Positions 7,220-14,966 of a stretch of DNA of 15,880 nucleotides are shown here, one piece after another (positions within the stretch are counted from its first letter, which is position 1; the number at the start of each line of letters is the position of its first letter). The stretch lies in NCBI GenBank assembly GCA_902790885.1, contig CADATR010000095.1, forward strand, positions 1 through 15,880. The letters are read 5' to 3'. Both the position numbers and the translations under genes were made by a program. The notes under the pieces are model-generated. The model did not search any database. It worked only from the letters and a program-made list of their open reading frames with translations, and was not told the DNA's origin. This DNA comes from an uncultured Eubacteriales bacterium (GTDB lineage Bacteria; Bacillota_A; Clostridia; Peptostreptococcales; Anaerovoracaceae).

Positions 7220-7841
7220 GGTGATCATAATCAACGGCAGCCCGAGGGCTGATCAGTGCACGGCAACAGCTCTCAAAGAGATGATAAAGGTCTTTAAGAA
7301 AGAGGGCGTTGAGACAGAGCTTATCCACATAGGCAACAAAGCCGTGCGCGGATGCATGGCCTGCGGCTACTGCTCCGCTCATAACGGCTGCGTCTTCAAC
7401 GACATAGTGAATGAGGTGAATGCCAAGCTGGAGCAGGCTGACGGTCTGGTCGTCGGAAGCCCTGTATATTACGGCTCGCCGAACGGAACGCTCATCTCGT
7501 TCCTCGACAGGCTCTTCTACAGCGCGCAGTACGACATGCACATGAAGGTGGGAGCCGCAGTGGTAAGCGCAAGGCGAGGAGGAAACACGGCATCCTTCGA
7601 TGTTCTCAATAAGTACTTCAGCATCAGCGGCATGCCTATAGCGACATCCACGTACTGGAATCAGGTGCACGGCTTTGGGGCCGGAGATGTGATTAAAGAT
7701 AAAGAGGGCCTGCAGGTGATGAGAAACCTTGCCCGCAACATGACATTCATGATCAGAGCCATTGCTGACGCGAAGGAAAAGTACGGACTGCCTGCAGTTG
7801 AGAACGAAGCGTTTACAAGCTTCCATGACGGTAAGAAGTGA
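7212..7841 (+). CDS. Iron-sulfur flavoprotein-like NAD(P)H-dependent FMN reductase (flavodoxin fold)
   Basis: A 209-residue flavodoxin-fold protein. The phosphate loop NGSPR (8-12) should bind FMN. The cysteines C48-x2-C51-x2-C54-x5-C60 (CMACGYCSAHNGC) match the compact [4Fe-4S] motif of Isf-type flavoproteins. GSPVYYGSPNG (82-92) is the flavin-contacting loop, followed by the FLDRLFY segment. Such proteins shuttle electrons between ferredoxin or NAD(P)H and small acceptors in anaerobes; the acceptor here is unknown. The ATG at 7212 is preceded by GGGAGGAATTGA and overlaps the end of the acetyltransferase gene by 8 nt, so the two are translationally linked in one operon. Confidence 0.88.
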   Translation: MAKVIIINGSPRADQCTATALKEMIKVFKKEGVETELIHIGNKAVRGCMACGYCSAHNGCVFNDIVNEVNAKLEQADGLVVGSPVYYGSPNGTLISFLDRLFYSAQYDMHMKVGAAVVSARRGGNTASFDVLNKYFSISGMPIATSTYWNQVHGFGAGDVIKDKEGLQVMRNLARNMTFMIRAIADAKEKYGLPAVENEAFTSFHDGKK

Positions 7842-7899
7842 TCGTACTGAAGCGGCCGTGATGCGGCTCTGCAGATACAGATAAAGGAGGAAACAGAAC

Positions 7900-8085
7900 A
7901 TGTGCCTTTCGACAGTTTATAAAAACGAGGTAAGCGACGACAACATGCTCGCTAAAAACGTAGCGGATATAAAGGTAGACGGCGGAAAGATCATCTTCAC
8001 CGACCTTATGGGGATCCGCACAGTATTCGACGGAACACTTACAAAAGTGGATCTGATGGACAACTACGTAATAGTTAACGGCTAA
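7900..8085 (+). CDS. CooT-family nickel-binding protein
   Basis: A complete 61-residue protein starting MCLSTVY, the hallmark of the CooT-like family (small dimeric proteins in which Cys2 takes part in nickel binding). The rest (VADIKVDGGKIIFTDLMGIR, then TKVDLMDNYVIVNG) has the short beta-strand pattern of the family. A strong ribosome binding site (AAAGGAGG, 7883-7890) precedes the ATG. CooT was first described with carbon monoxide dehydrogenase maturation, but homologues occur widely in clostridia without that enzyme and their role is unclear. Here it sits between a flavoprotein and an Fe-S aldo/keto reductase, 58 nt after the former and 20 nt before the latter. Confidence 0.85.
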   Translation: MCLSTVYKNEVSDDNMLAKNVADIKVDGGKIIFTDLMGIRTVFDGTLTKVDLMDNYVIVNG

Positions 8086-8105
8086 ATTGAGGAAAGAGGG
8101 AAAGT

Positions 8106-9245
8106 ATGCATTATAACGATTTTCAGGATCTGAAGCTTTCGGGCCTCGGACTCGGCTGCATGAGACTGCCGTGCATCGACGGTGATGATTCCAGACCGGA
8201 TCAGCAGGCTGTGCAGGAGATGGTCGACTACGCGATGGCCAACGGCATCAATTACTTCGATACCGCATGGGGCTATCACGCGGGGAACAGCGAAACGGCC
8301 ATCGGCGAGGCTCTTTCGAAATATGACAGAAGCAACTACTATCTGGCGAGCAAGTTCCCGGGCTACGATCTGTCAAACTTCGGAAAGCATGAGGAAATAT
8401 TCAACAAGCAGCTCGAGAAGTGCAAGACAGACTACTTCGATTTTTATCTTTACCACAACGTCTGCGAGCTCAACATCGACAAGTATCTCGATGACAGCAC
8501 AGGACTCACGGAGTTCCTGCTCAGAATGAAGAAAGAGGGAAAGATCCGCCACCTCGGCTTCTCGTGCCACGGAAATCAGGAGACGATGCACCGCTTCCTC
8601 ATGAAGAACCACATGCACCTCGAGTTCTGCCAGATCCAGCTGAACTACCTGGACTTCGAATTCCAGAACGCGAAGGACAAGGTTGAGGAGCTCAACAACA
8701 TCGGCATGCCTATCTGGGTAATGGAGCCGCTGCGCGGAGGCAGGCTCGCCAAGTCGTGCCTCGGCGGAGAGAAGATGCTCGCGAAGAGCAATCCTGACTA
8801 TACGCCGGCAAACTGGGCATTCGGATTCGTTGAGTCCGTGCCGGGAGTTACGATGATTCTCTCCGGAATGTCCAACTTTGAGCAGCTGAAGCAGAACATC
8901 GAGTTCTTCAGCGAAAAGAAGCAGCTCAGCGATGATGATATAGCGACTCTGCTCACGGCCGCGCACTTCGACACTACAGGCAAGAATTCCGGTACGGTAC
9001 CGTGCACTGCCTGCAGATACTGCACAACGAAGTGCCCTATGGAACTGGATATCCCTAGACTGCTTGAGCTTTACAACGAGCATGCGTACAGCGAGGGCGG
9101 ATTCATCGCGCCTATGGCTATCGCGGCGCTCGACGAGAGCAAGCTCCCGTCGGCGTGCATAGGATGCGGAGCCTGCGCGGCAGTATGCCCTCAGCAGATC
9201 GACATACCGGGCACCATGGCGAAGTTCGCGGAGATGCTCAAATAG
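8106..9245 (+). CDS. Aldo/keto reductase with C-terminal double [4Fe-4S] ferredoxin-like domain
   Basis: A 379-residue protein. Residues 1 to about 285 are an aldo/keto reductase TIM barrel with the full catalytic tetrad: Asp52 and Tyr57 (NYFDTAWGYH), Lys83 (LASKFPG) and His117 (FYLYHNV). Residues 295-379 add two cysteine clusters, C300-x2-C303-x2-C306-x3-C310-P and C351-x2-C354-x2-C357-x3-C361-P, each typical of a [4Fe-4S] site. This architecture is common in anaerobes and suggests that electrons reach or leave the barrel through the clusters; the substrate is not known. GAGGAAAGAGGG precedes the ATG. It is the last gene of the co-directional run from 4236, before a large palindrome. Confidence 0.93.
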   Translation: MHYNDFQDLKLSGLGLGCMRLPCIDGDDSRPDQQAVQEMVDYAMANGINYFDTAWGYHAGNSETAIGEALSKYDRSNYYLASKFPGYDLSNFGKHEEIFNKQLEKCKTDYFDFYLYHNVCELNIDKYLDDSTGLTEFLLRMKKEGKIRHLGFSCHGNQETMHRFLMKNHMHLEFCQIQLNYLDFEFQNAKDKVEELNNIGMPIWVMEPLRGGRLAKSCLGGEKMLAKSNPDYTPANWAFGFVESVPGVTMILSGMSNFEQLKQNIEFFSEKKQLSDDDIATLLTAAHFDTTGKNSGTVPCTACRYCTTKCPMELDIPRLLELYNEHAYSEGGFIAPMAIAALDESKLPSACIGCGACAAVCPQQIDIPGTMAKFAEMLK

Positions 9246-9273
9246 ACGAACTTGTTAAAAAATTGAAATAGTG

Positions 9274-9476
9274 AGCCGGAGAGATATCGAAGGCGAACGT
9301 CCTCGAAATTCCGAAGCACAAGCCGCTTCATCGCTCCTCCGGGCGCCTCCGGAAATTACGCTTCGCTGCAAGCGTGCGAAGCTCCAGTTTCCGGAGTTCG
9401 TTTCGAAGTCGGAGCGCTGCTGCGGTGTGCTTCTGAAACTTCTGCGGAGTGTTCGCGTTTCGATATCTCTCCGGCT
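9274..9476. repeat. 203-bp imperfect palindrome (giant hairpin) between the aldo/keto reductase and dehydratase genes
   Basis: The outer arms 9274-9291 and 9459-9476 are perfectly complementary over 18 bp (core CCGGAGAGATATCGAA). Going inward, further paired blocks appear in order: GCGAAC/GTTCGC, GAAGCACA (9313-9320) with TGTGCTTC (9426-9433), CTCCGGAAA (9347-9355) with TTTCCGGAG (9388-9396), and GCTTCGC (9360-9366) with GCGAAGC (9376-9382) around a 9-nt loop. Almost the entire element can fold as one long stem on either strand. No U-tract follows, and no transposase or short flanking duplication is evident. It most resembles a dispersed intergenic hairpin element. Confidence 0.85.
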
Positions 9477-9481
9477 TTAAT

Positions 9482-9511
9482 GTGTCAAAAAAACAATATG
9501 CGCCGTATAAA
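9482..9511 (+). promoter_or_regulatory. Possible promoter of the 2-hydroxyacyl-CoA dehydratase operon
   Basis: GTGTCA (9482-9487, four of six matches to TTGACA) is followed after 18 nt by TATAAA (9506-9511). The -10 lies in the loop of a small dyad (CGCCG 9501-9505, CGGCG 9518-9522). The predicted leader of about 110 nt contains two more short stems, AACCC/GGGTT (9523-9539) and AAAGGG/CCCTTT (9566-9586). The match is moderate and there is no other support. Confidence 0.3.
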
Positions 9512-9626
9512 TCCTTGCGGCGAACCCTAAAACGGGGTTAATATTTTGTCAAGAGGAAACTGATAAAAGGGCTTTTGTGCCCCTTTGTCGGTATTGAGAG
9601 GGATTTATTGAATAGAGGAGAGTAAT

Positions 9627-10829
9627 ATGAAAGACCTCAAGCATCTTTTGTATTTTGAAAACCTCCTGCAGAATGCAAACAACGAACTGATTGAACAGGC
9701 CAAGAATGAGGGCATGGTTTGTGCCGCGTTTACGTGCGAGAACATACCTGAGCCTCTGCTTAATCTCGGCAACGCGTTCTCGGTTCGTCTTTTTGCGCCT
9801 AATACCGGTTCGCTCGATATTGCTACGTACTACATGACGAGCTTTCTGTGCGAAACGAGCAGGGCCCTGCTGGAGAGAGCGATCGAGGGCGGCTACAATT
9901 TCGCCGACTGCCTGATCGCTGCGGACGGCTGCACAATGATGAACCGTGCCGCCGAAAACATGGAGCTTCTTCACACCATGGACGAGGGCAAGGACAACTT
10001 CTTCTACCAGTTCATGGAGATACCGATGAAGTCGACTGAGAACGGCGTCGAGCTCCTGAAGCTGCAGAGCCGCAATCACATACTCGACCCGCTTCACAAG
10101 GCGTACGGCATCGACATTTCCGAAGAGGCAATGCTCAAGGCCGTCGAGGAGCACAACGAGGTATGCAGGCTCATCCGCGAGATCGGCGAGTTCCGCAAGG
10201 AGGACGATCCGCGCATTACCGGTTACGAGTTCCACGTGCTTACGCTGGCGACGTATCTGGCTCCGAAGCATCTGCTTATCGACAAGCTGAGAGAGACTCT
10301 CGAGGAGCTGAAGACCAGAGAGCCTGACGGCAAGAAGTGGCGCGCCCGCGTACTGGTGGTCGGCTCGGAGATCGACGACATCGGCATGATAAAGCTGATC
10401 GAGGAGTGCGGCACTTATGTATGCGCCGACAGATACTGCTTCGGATCGTTCCCGGGCAGAGACCCGATCGAGATCGATCCGGATTCCGATGACGACATTC
10501 TTACGCAGATCTGCCGCCACTACACGATGGCGAGCCAGTGCCCGCGTACCATGAACATGGAGAAGGTATACGGCCGCAAGAAATACGTCAACGACCTTGC
10601 AAAGGAGTACAAGGCGGACGGCATAATCTATGAGCAGGTGAAGTTCTGCGACCCTTGGGCTTACGAGCGCATGCTTGGATCGCACATGCTGAGAGAGGAT
10701 TACGGGTTCCCGGTGCTCTCCGTAGACAGGCCGTACAACATCAACGCCGGCGCGGGCCAGATGCGCACGCGCGTGCAGGCATTCATCGAAAGTATTGAAA
10801 TAAAGAAACTGCAGGGAGGTGAGAAGTAA
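9627..10829 (+). CDS. 2-hydroxyacyl-CoA dehydratase subunit, HgdB-like (small subunit)
   Basis: A 400-residue member of the 2-hydroxyacyl-CoA dehydratase (HgdB/FldC/HadC) superfamily, whose heterodimers remove water from (R)-2-hydroxyacyl-CoA by a ketyl radical mechanism after ATP-driven one-electron activation. Diagnostic features are VKFCDPWAYE with Cys341 (the conserved FCDP cluster motif), the second-domain segment CGTYVCADRYCFGS with Cys261, Cys266 and Cys271, and DCLIAADGC with Cys95 and Cys102. Three such cysteines normally hold a [4Fe-4S] cluster. A good ribosome binding site (AGAGGAG, 9614-9620) precedes the ATG. The stop TAA overlaps the next start (TAATG), so the two subunits are translationally coupled. 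The substrate cannot be told from sequence alone. Confidence 0.88.
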   Translation: MKDLKHLLYFENLLQNANNELIEQAKNEGMVCAAFTCENIPEPLLNLGNAFSVRLFAPNTGSLDIATYYMTSFLCETSRALLERAIEGGYNFADCLIAADGCTMMNRAAENMELLHTMDEGKDNFFYQFMEIPMKSTENGVELLKLQSRNHILDPLHKAYGIDISEEAMLKAVEEHNEVCRLIREIGEFRKEDDPRITGYEFHVLTLATYLAPKHLLIDKLRETLEELKTREPDGKKWRARVLVVGSEIDDIGMIKLIEECGTYVCADRYCFGSFPGRDPIEIDPDSDDDILTQICRHYTMASQCPRTMNMEKVYGRKKYVNDLAKEYKADGIIYEQVKFCDPWAYERMLGSHMLREDYGFPVLSVDRPYNINAGAGQMRTRVQAFIESIEIKKLQGGEK

Positions 10830-12442
10830 TGGCATTCAAAACGGTCAAGAAGATCACTAACCCTAAAAAGAAGAAGGGCGACCAGACGCTCGGCAAGCTC
10901 TACCCTACCAACGGAAAGACGAAGGTCTTCGTCCGCCGCGAGTGGAGAGGCGTGAAGGATACACTCTACGATTATTCGAGATGGCTCTACATCATGTCCA
11001 TCCTCGCGAGATTCATCTCCAAGCCGCGCAACATCAAAGCCATGTTCCGCTACAGATGGATGGCCAATTACCTGGCAGTCCCTTATATGATGGATAAGTT
11101 CACGCTCGGACTCAGAGACGAGCCGCTGCGCATCACTCACACCGCCATGAACTTCGTCATCTACGACGTAGCCAAGACGATGGACAACATCTTCAAGGGC
11201 GACCGCCGCACCGGCAACAACAAGGCATTCTCGGATACCTGCGTGCTGACGGATGAGAACGCGATGACAGCCTTCATGATGGGCTTCAAGGACACGACTG
11301 CCATCCTCAGAGAGGTGCCGACAATGTTCGTCGCCAACCTGCTGACGCAGAATTCGACTACACACTACCTCGATGTTGCGCAGGAATTCGGACTTCCGGG
11401 CGATGTCTGCCCTATGCCTGAGGCTGAGGCCGGCATCTCGATCGACGACGACTTCGCGGTACTCGGATGCTGTGCTGTTCAGGTCAACACCACCTGCGAC
11501 GGCTCCCTCATGGGCAACGGCATCATCGCTCATAGACTCGAGCGCGAATACGGCATCCCTACCTTCCAGCTGACAGCTCCGCTCCGCCACAAGGAGGACG
11601 ATGTTCAGGAATACGCTGCCAACGACATGAAGGAAGCCGTGAAGTTCATCGAAGAGCACGCTCACGAAAAGTGGGACTGGACGCGCTACTTCGAGAGCGC
11701 TGCAAGAGTTAACGATGCTACAAGGCACCGCGCGATGTGGCTCGACAACAACGCTACCGACTATCCGCAGTTCGTAGGTTCGGTATTCTCGCTCTACAAC
11801 GACACCAACTACATGGGCAACTGCGGACGCTCGCCGCTCTTCCCGCCAAAGGATAAGAAGATCAGCAAGCTCGTCGAGCAGGGCTACAAGAAAAAGACCA
11901 TGATCTGCCCTGAGTACAGGCACAGATGCATCGTATGGGGCGTACAGCCGCAGTACAACATCCACATGCTTTACTGGATGATGCACTGCTGGGGCGTCGT
12001 GCCTCTGACTGACATGCTCTCTATGGTTAACACAGACATAATCGCCGACACCGACACTCCTGAGAACAGGGAGAAGGCCTGGTACGATATGGCATGGCTC
12101 AACGAGAACATGATCATGCGTAACCGTACACACGGCGGATACAAGGTTCTCGTCGATGAGCTCTGGGAGTTCTGCGAGATAATGAACGCCGACATGGTAA
12201 TGATGTGGGAGCACATGAGCTGCAAGGCGCTCGACGGTCTCCACGGACAGTTCGAGGAGCAGGGACGCGAGAGAGGCATCCATGTAGTGTGGGTATGCCA
12301 CGACCTCTGCGATCCGAGAGTCTACACAAGACAGGCTATCCGCGACGAGTTCAGCCAGTACATGCGTACGGTAATGCGCGAAGAGCCGCTCGACCCGACT
12401 ATAGAGCATATACCAGACGAACCAGACGAGAATATGTGGTAG
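10829..12442 (+). CDS. 2-hydroxyacyl-CoA dehydratase family protein, large subunit
   Basis: A 537-residue partner of the preceding gene, larger than HgdA of the classical glutamate-fermenting enzymes (about 480). The first 80 or so residues are very basic (NPKKKKGDQ, then FVRREWRG) and unlike the core. The later part has the dehydratase fold: TTCDGSLMGNG with Cys223, a position conserved as CD in the family, and HMSCKALDG with Cys465, aligned with the FCDP position of the small subunit but lacking the DP. CHDLCDPRVY (Cys490, Cys494) lies near the C-terminus. GGAGGTGA (10815-10822) is the ribosome binding site. The basic N-terminus and altered cysteine motifs suggest a divergent clade. No activator ATPase, CoA-transferase or dehydrogenase gene lies beside it. 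Confidence 0.82.
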   Translation: MAFKTVKKITNPKKKKGDQTLGKLYPTNGKTKVFVRREWRGVKDTLYDYSRWLYIMSILARFISKPRNIKAMFRYRWMANYLAVPYMMDKFTLGLRDEPLRITHTAMNFVIYDVAKTMDNIFKGDRRTGNNKAFSDTCVLTDENAMTAFMMGFKDTTAILREVPTMFVANLLTQNSTTHYLDVAQEFGLPGDVCPMPEAEAGISIDDDFAVLGCCAVQVNTTCDGSLMGNGIIAHRLEREYGIPTFQLTAPLRHKEDDVQEYAANDMKEAVKFIEEHAHEKWDWTRYFESAARVNDATRHRAMWLDNNATDYPQFVGSVFSLYNDTNYMGNCGRSPLFPPKDKKISKLVEQGYKKKTMICPEYRHRCIVWGVQPQYNIHMLYWMMHCWGVVPLTDMLSMVNTDIIADTDTPENREKAWYDMAWLNENMIMRNRTHGGYKVLVDELWEFCEIMNADMVMMWEHMSCKALDGLHGQFEEQGRERGIHVVWVCHDLCDPRVYTRQAIRDEFSQYMRTVMREEPLDPTIEHIPDEPDENMW

Positions 12443-12530
12443 TCTGCTGCGAACGAAAATTGCTTCGCTGTATCGGACCTGTTCGATTTTTCTGCCCGCA
12501 GCGTCGTCTGCTGCGTGCAAACAGCTATGA

Positions 12531-12560
12531 AGAGGCATCTCTTCGGCGGTGCCTCTTTTT
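12531..12560 (+). terminator. Rho-independent terminator after the dehydratase operon
   Basis: AGAGGCATC (12531-12539) pairs with GGTGCCTCT (12548-12556), a 9-bp stem with one G-T pair and an 8-nt loop, followed directly by TTTTT. It lies 88 nt after the stop of the large subunit. A weaker stem with a T-run (ATCGG/TCGAT, around 12472-12490) lies between them. Confidence 0.85.
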
Positions 12561-12693
12561 AGTGCACAGAGAAACTTACGCCTATTTTGCCAAATATCGG
12601 GAATTATACGGAAGAATTCTCCTCGATGGCCGTGCGGACTTCCGCCTTTTCTGCCCCTTTTCGACATTTAGGACGGAAGTCAGCGAGCTCCCC

Positions 12694-12721
12694 TTGACAT
12701 TGAAATCTGTGGGTTTAGAAT
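12694..12721 (+). promoter_or_regulatory. Near-consensus sigma-A-type promoter of the MATE gene
   Basis: A perfect TTGACA (12694-12699) and TAGAAT (12716-12721) are separated by 16 nt. Transcription should begin about 12728, only about 3 nt before the ATG at 12731. An 8-bp inverted repeat just upstream (GACTTCCG 12637-12644, CGGAAGTC 12674-12681) could be an operator. Confidence 0.72.
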
Positions 12722-12730
12722 AAGTTCGAA

Positions 12731-14092
12731 ATGGATAACCAGCTGCTGAAAAAAAGAATAACTTCGAATTCGGACCTGACTGTCGGCTCTATTGTCGACA
12801 AGGTCTTTCTTTTTGCGATCCCGTTGATGCTGACGAGCATGCTGCAGCAGCTTTTCAACGCGACCGATGTAGCTGTTGTCGGCAAATTCGCGAGCAAGGA
12901 GGCGATGGCGGCTGTCGGAAGCAATACGCCTATAGTCTCGCTCCTCGTCAACTTTTTCGTGGGGATCTCAGTAGGATCTAACGTTCTGATCGCGCGCTGC
13001 ATAGGCGCGAGGGATTCCGACAAGGCAAAGAGCGCCGTGCGTACATCCATGGCGTTTGCGGTCGCGGCCGGAATATTCGTAGCAGTGCTGGGCAATATAA
13101 TAGCCGCTCCTGTCATAGAGCTTCTGGGCGTTCCGCCTGAGGTAAAGGAGTATTCGATCACTTACCTGAGACTGTACTTCAGCGGCGTGCCATTCATAAT
13201 GCTCTACAACTTCGAGGCGGCCATCTTCCGCAGCAACGGCAACACGCGCACACCGCTCATCTGCCTCTTCATAGGCGGCGTATTCAACGTGGCGGCGAAC
13301 CTCTTCTTTGTGCTGGTGCTGGGAATGGACGTCGACGGAGTCGCCATAGCGACCGTGCTGGCAAATGTCATAAGCTCCATGCTGCTGCTTCACTATCTGA
13401 GAAAAGAGGACAGTGTAATACACGTCAACGTGGCCAAGGTAAGGATAAACAAAGACGACCTTGCGACGATCCTCAGGATAGGAATGCCGGCGGGCCTTCA
13501 GAGCGCGGTCTTTTCGATCTCAAACCTCTGCATCCAGTCAGGTATAAACAGCCTCGGCGCCGACTACATGGCGGCATCATCCGCGGCTTTCAATATAGAG
13601 ATATTCGCTTTCTTTGTAGTAAACGCGTTCACCCAGACGCTGGTGACTTTCATTGGCCAGAATTATGGCGCCGGAAAGTACGAGCGCTGCCGCGACATCG
13701 TCCGCAAGACACTTCTGGTGAGCTGGGCCTTTACCATGATCCTCTCTGCCCTTCTGCTCATTTTCGCAAGGCCGCTGCTCTCGCTGTTCACGAATGAGCC
13801 GCAGGTTATCGAGGCGGGCCTTTTGAGAGTCAGGCTCCTGCTTTACGCTGAAACGCTGAACGTGCTGATGGACAATCTGTCAGGAGCCATGCGAGGCCTC
13901 GGAAAGTCGCTGGTTCCTGCTCTCACGACGCTCATCTGCGTCTGCGGAGTGCGTATCATCTGGGTGTTTACAGGCTTTCAGATCTACCACACATGGCTTT
14001 CAATTATGATAGTTTTCCCGGTGAGCTGGGCGGTCAACGCGCTGTTCATAATCATCGGATACATCCGTACGCGCAATCAGATGCTGGTCTGA
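12731..14092 (+). CDS. MATE family multidrug/toxin efflux transporter
   Basis: A 453-residue membrane protein with about twelve hydrophobic segments in two similar halves. The first half opens with IPLMLTSMLQQLFNATDVAV and has the NVLIARCIGARD loop; the second opens with IGMPAGLQSAVFSISN and has TQTLVTFIGQNYGAGK. These are typical of MATE exporters of the DinF/MepA-like branch, which extrude cationic drugs or metabolites in exchange for Na+ or H+. The substrate is not predictable. There is no Shine-Dalgarno sequence before the ATG, and the promoter at 12694-12721 leaves almost no leader, so translation is probably leaderless. No alternative start with a ribosome binding site is seen before the first membrane helix. 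The stop is 20 nt from the convergent gene on the minus strand. Confidence 0.93.
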   Translation: MDNQLLKKRITSNSDLTVGSIVDKVFLFAIPLMLTSMLQQLFNATDVAVVGKFASKEAMAAVGSNTPIVSLLVNFFVGISVGSNVLIARCIGARDSDKAKSAVRTSMAFAVAAGIFVAVLGNIIAAPVIELLGVPPEVKEYSITYLRLYFSGVPFIMLYNFEAAIFRSNGNTRTPLICLFIGGVFNVAANLFFVLVLGMDVDGVAIATVLANVISSMLLLHYLRKEDSVIHVNVAKVRINKDDLATILRIGMPAGLQSAVFSISNLCIQSGINSLGADYMAASSAAFNIEIFAFFVVNAFTQTLVTFIGQNYGAGKYERCRDIVRKTLLVSWAFTMILSALLLIFARPLLSLFTNEPQVIEAGLLRVRLLLYAETLNVLMDNLSGAMRGLGKSLVPALTTLICVCGVRIIWVFTGFQIYHTWLSIMIVFPVSWAVNALFIIIGYIRTRNQMLV

Positions 14093-14112
14093 CGGCTTAA
14101 GGTCTATGCGCC

Positions 14113-14949
14113 TTAGTTCTGTATACCGCGGATATCCTCGATCACCCTGTTGATCTGCATCGAATCTATATGCCCATCCCTGTCACTGAAAACGAAAAAC
14201 AGATTGACGCCCGGTATGTAACCGTTTGAAATGTAACGGCCAACCTTGTACGCAAATTCGTCGCGGTACTTCTGCAAGTCGAGCCGGCCGACATACTCCA
14301 CGATTATCTCCGTCTTCTTATCTGCCGGTGACAGAATGGTAAAATCCGGATACAATGCCGGCCCATAATCGTTCAGCACCAGAGGAAGTTCGTATATCTG
14401 TACGAATCCCGCAGCCTTGAACCTTTCATAGAGAACTACTTCACTGATAGTCTTCACCCATACCCCATCAGACGTCTGCTCTGTTTTGCGCTCCGGGTAA
14501 TTCTCGGGATGCTCAGACTGCAGGATCAGTTTCTTCGCTTTCCATCTGCTTCCCTCCCGCAGATACGCCTCCGACACCGGCGGCAGTGTTTCGCTGCGAT
14601 ACGAATACGGAAGCGCCTCGTTCACTGCATAGATATCGTAAGGGAGGAATCCTTTCAGAAAGGACTCAATAAGGCTGATATTACTGTCTATGCGTCGGAT
14701 AGATTCCTTTAGAAAATGCGCCTCGCATATCCTTTTGACATCAGGGCACGCGCGCGTTCCGAGATAGACGTATTTATTTGATCCCTGCCTGCGCGCATAG
14801 TAGTAATGAGTACCACGACATCGTTTTGTCTTTCGCAGGCGTGCGCTTTCAAACCCTCTGCAAAGATCCAGACGGTGAAGAAAACCGTTGCGATCTGCTT
14901 TTAAACGCGTGAGCTCAGATTTAAGACGACGCTCAAGATCCGAATCCAT
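14113..14949 (-). CDS. Hypothetical protein with coiled-coil N-terminus and PD-(D/E)XK-like C-terminal domain
   Basis: 278 residues. The start at 14949 is set by GGAGG at 14960-14956, 6 nt upstream; an in-frame ATG at 15030 has no such site. Residues 1-30 and about 70-100 are helical and charged, flanking a strand-rich THYYYARRQGSNKYVYLG (48-64). The C-terminal part resembles a small family seen in clostridia that looks like PD-(D/E)XK nucleases: TISEVVLYERF (Glu170), ALYPDFTIL (Asp202), TEIIVEYVG (Glu218), GYIPGVNLFFVFSD (243-256). The usual lysine after the last acid is missing (EYV), so catalysis is uncertain. Function and partners are unknown; the gene stands alone, opposite in direction to everything else in the window. 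Confidence 0.7.
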   Translation of the reverse strand: MDSDLERRLKSELTRLKADRNGFLHRLDLCRGFESARLRKTKRCRGTHYYYARRQGSNKYVYLGTRACPDVKRICEAHFLKESIRRIDSNISLIESFLKGFLPYDIYAVNEALPYSYRSETLPPVSEAYLREGSRWKAKKLILQSEHPENYPERKTEQTSDGVWVKTISEVVLYERFKAAGFVQIYELPLVLNDYGPALYPDFTILSPADKKTEIIVEYVGRLDLQKYRDEFAYKVGRYISNGYIPGVNLFFVFSDRDGHIDSMQINRVIEDIRGIQN

Positions 14950-14966
14950 ATTATTCCTCCAATGAC

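Noticed and set aside
9271..9480. 69-codon plus-strand frame over the 203-bp palindrome
   Set aside because: It coincides with the inverted repeat and has no start signal; structure explains it better than coding.
10700..12667. 655-codon minus-strand frame opposite the dehydratase genes
   Set aside because: It is antisense to two clear coding regions and crosses the terminator at 12531-12560; its sequence has no known domain.
14091..14117. Bidirectional terminator between the MATE gene and the minus-strand gene
   Set aside because: TAAGG/CCTTA (14098-14102, 14111-14115) is only 5 bp with no T-run on either side.
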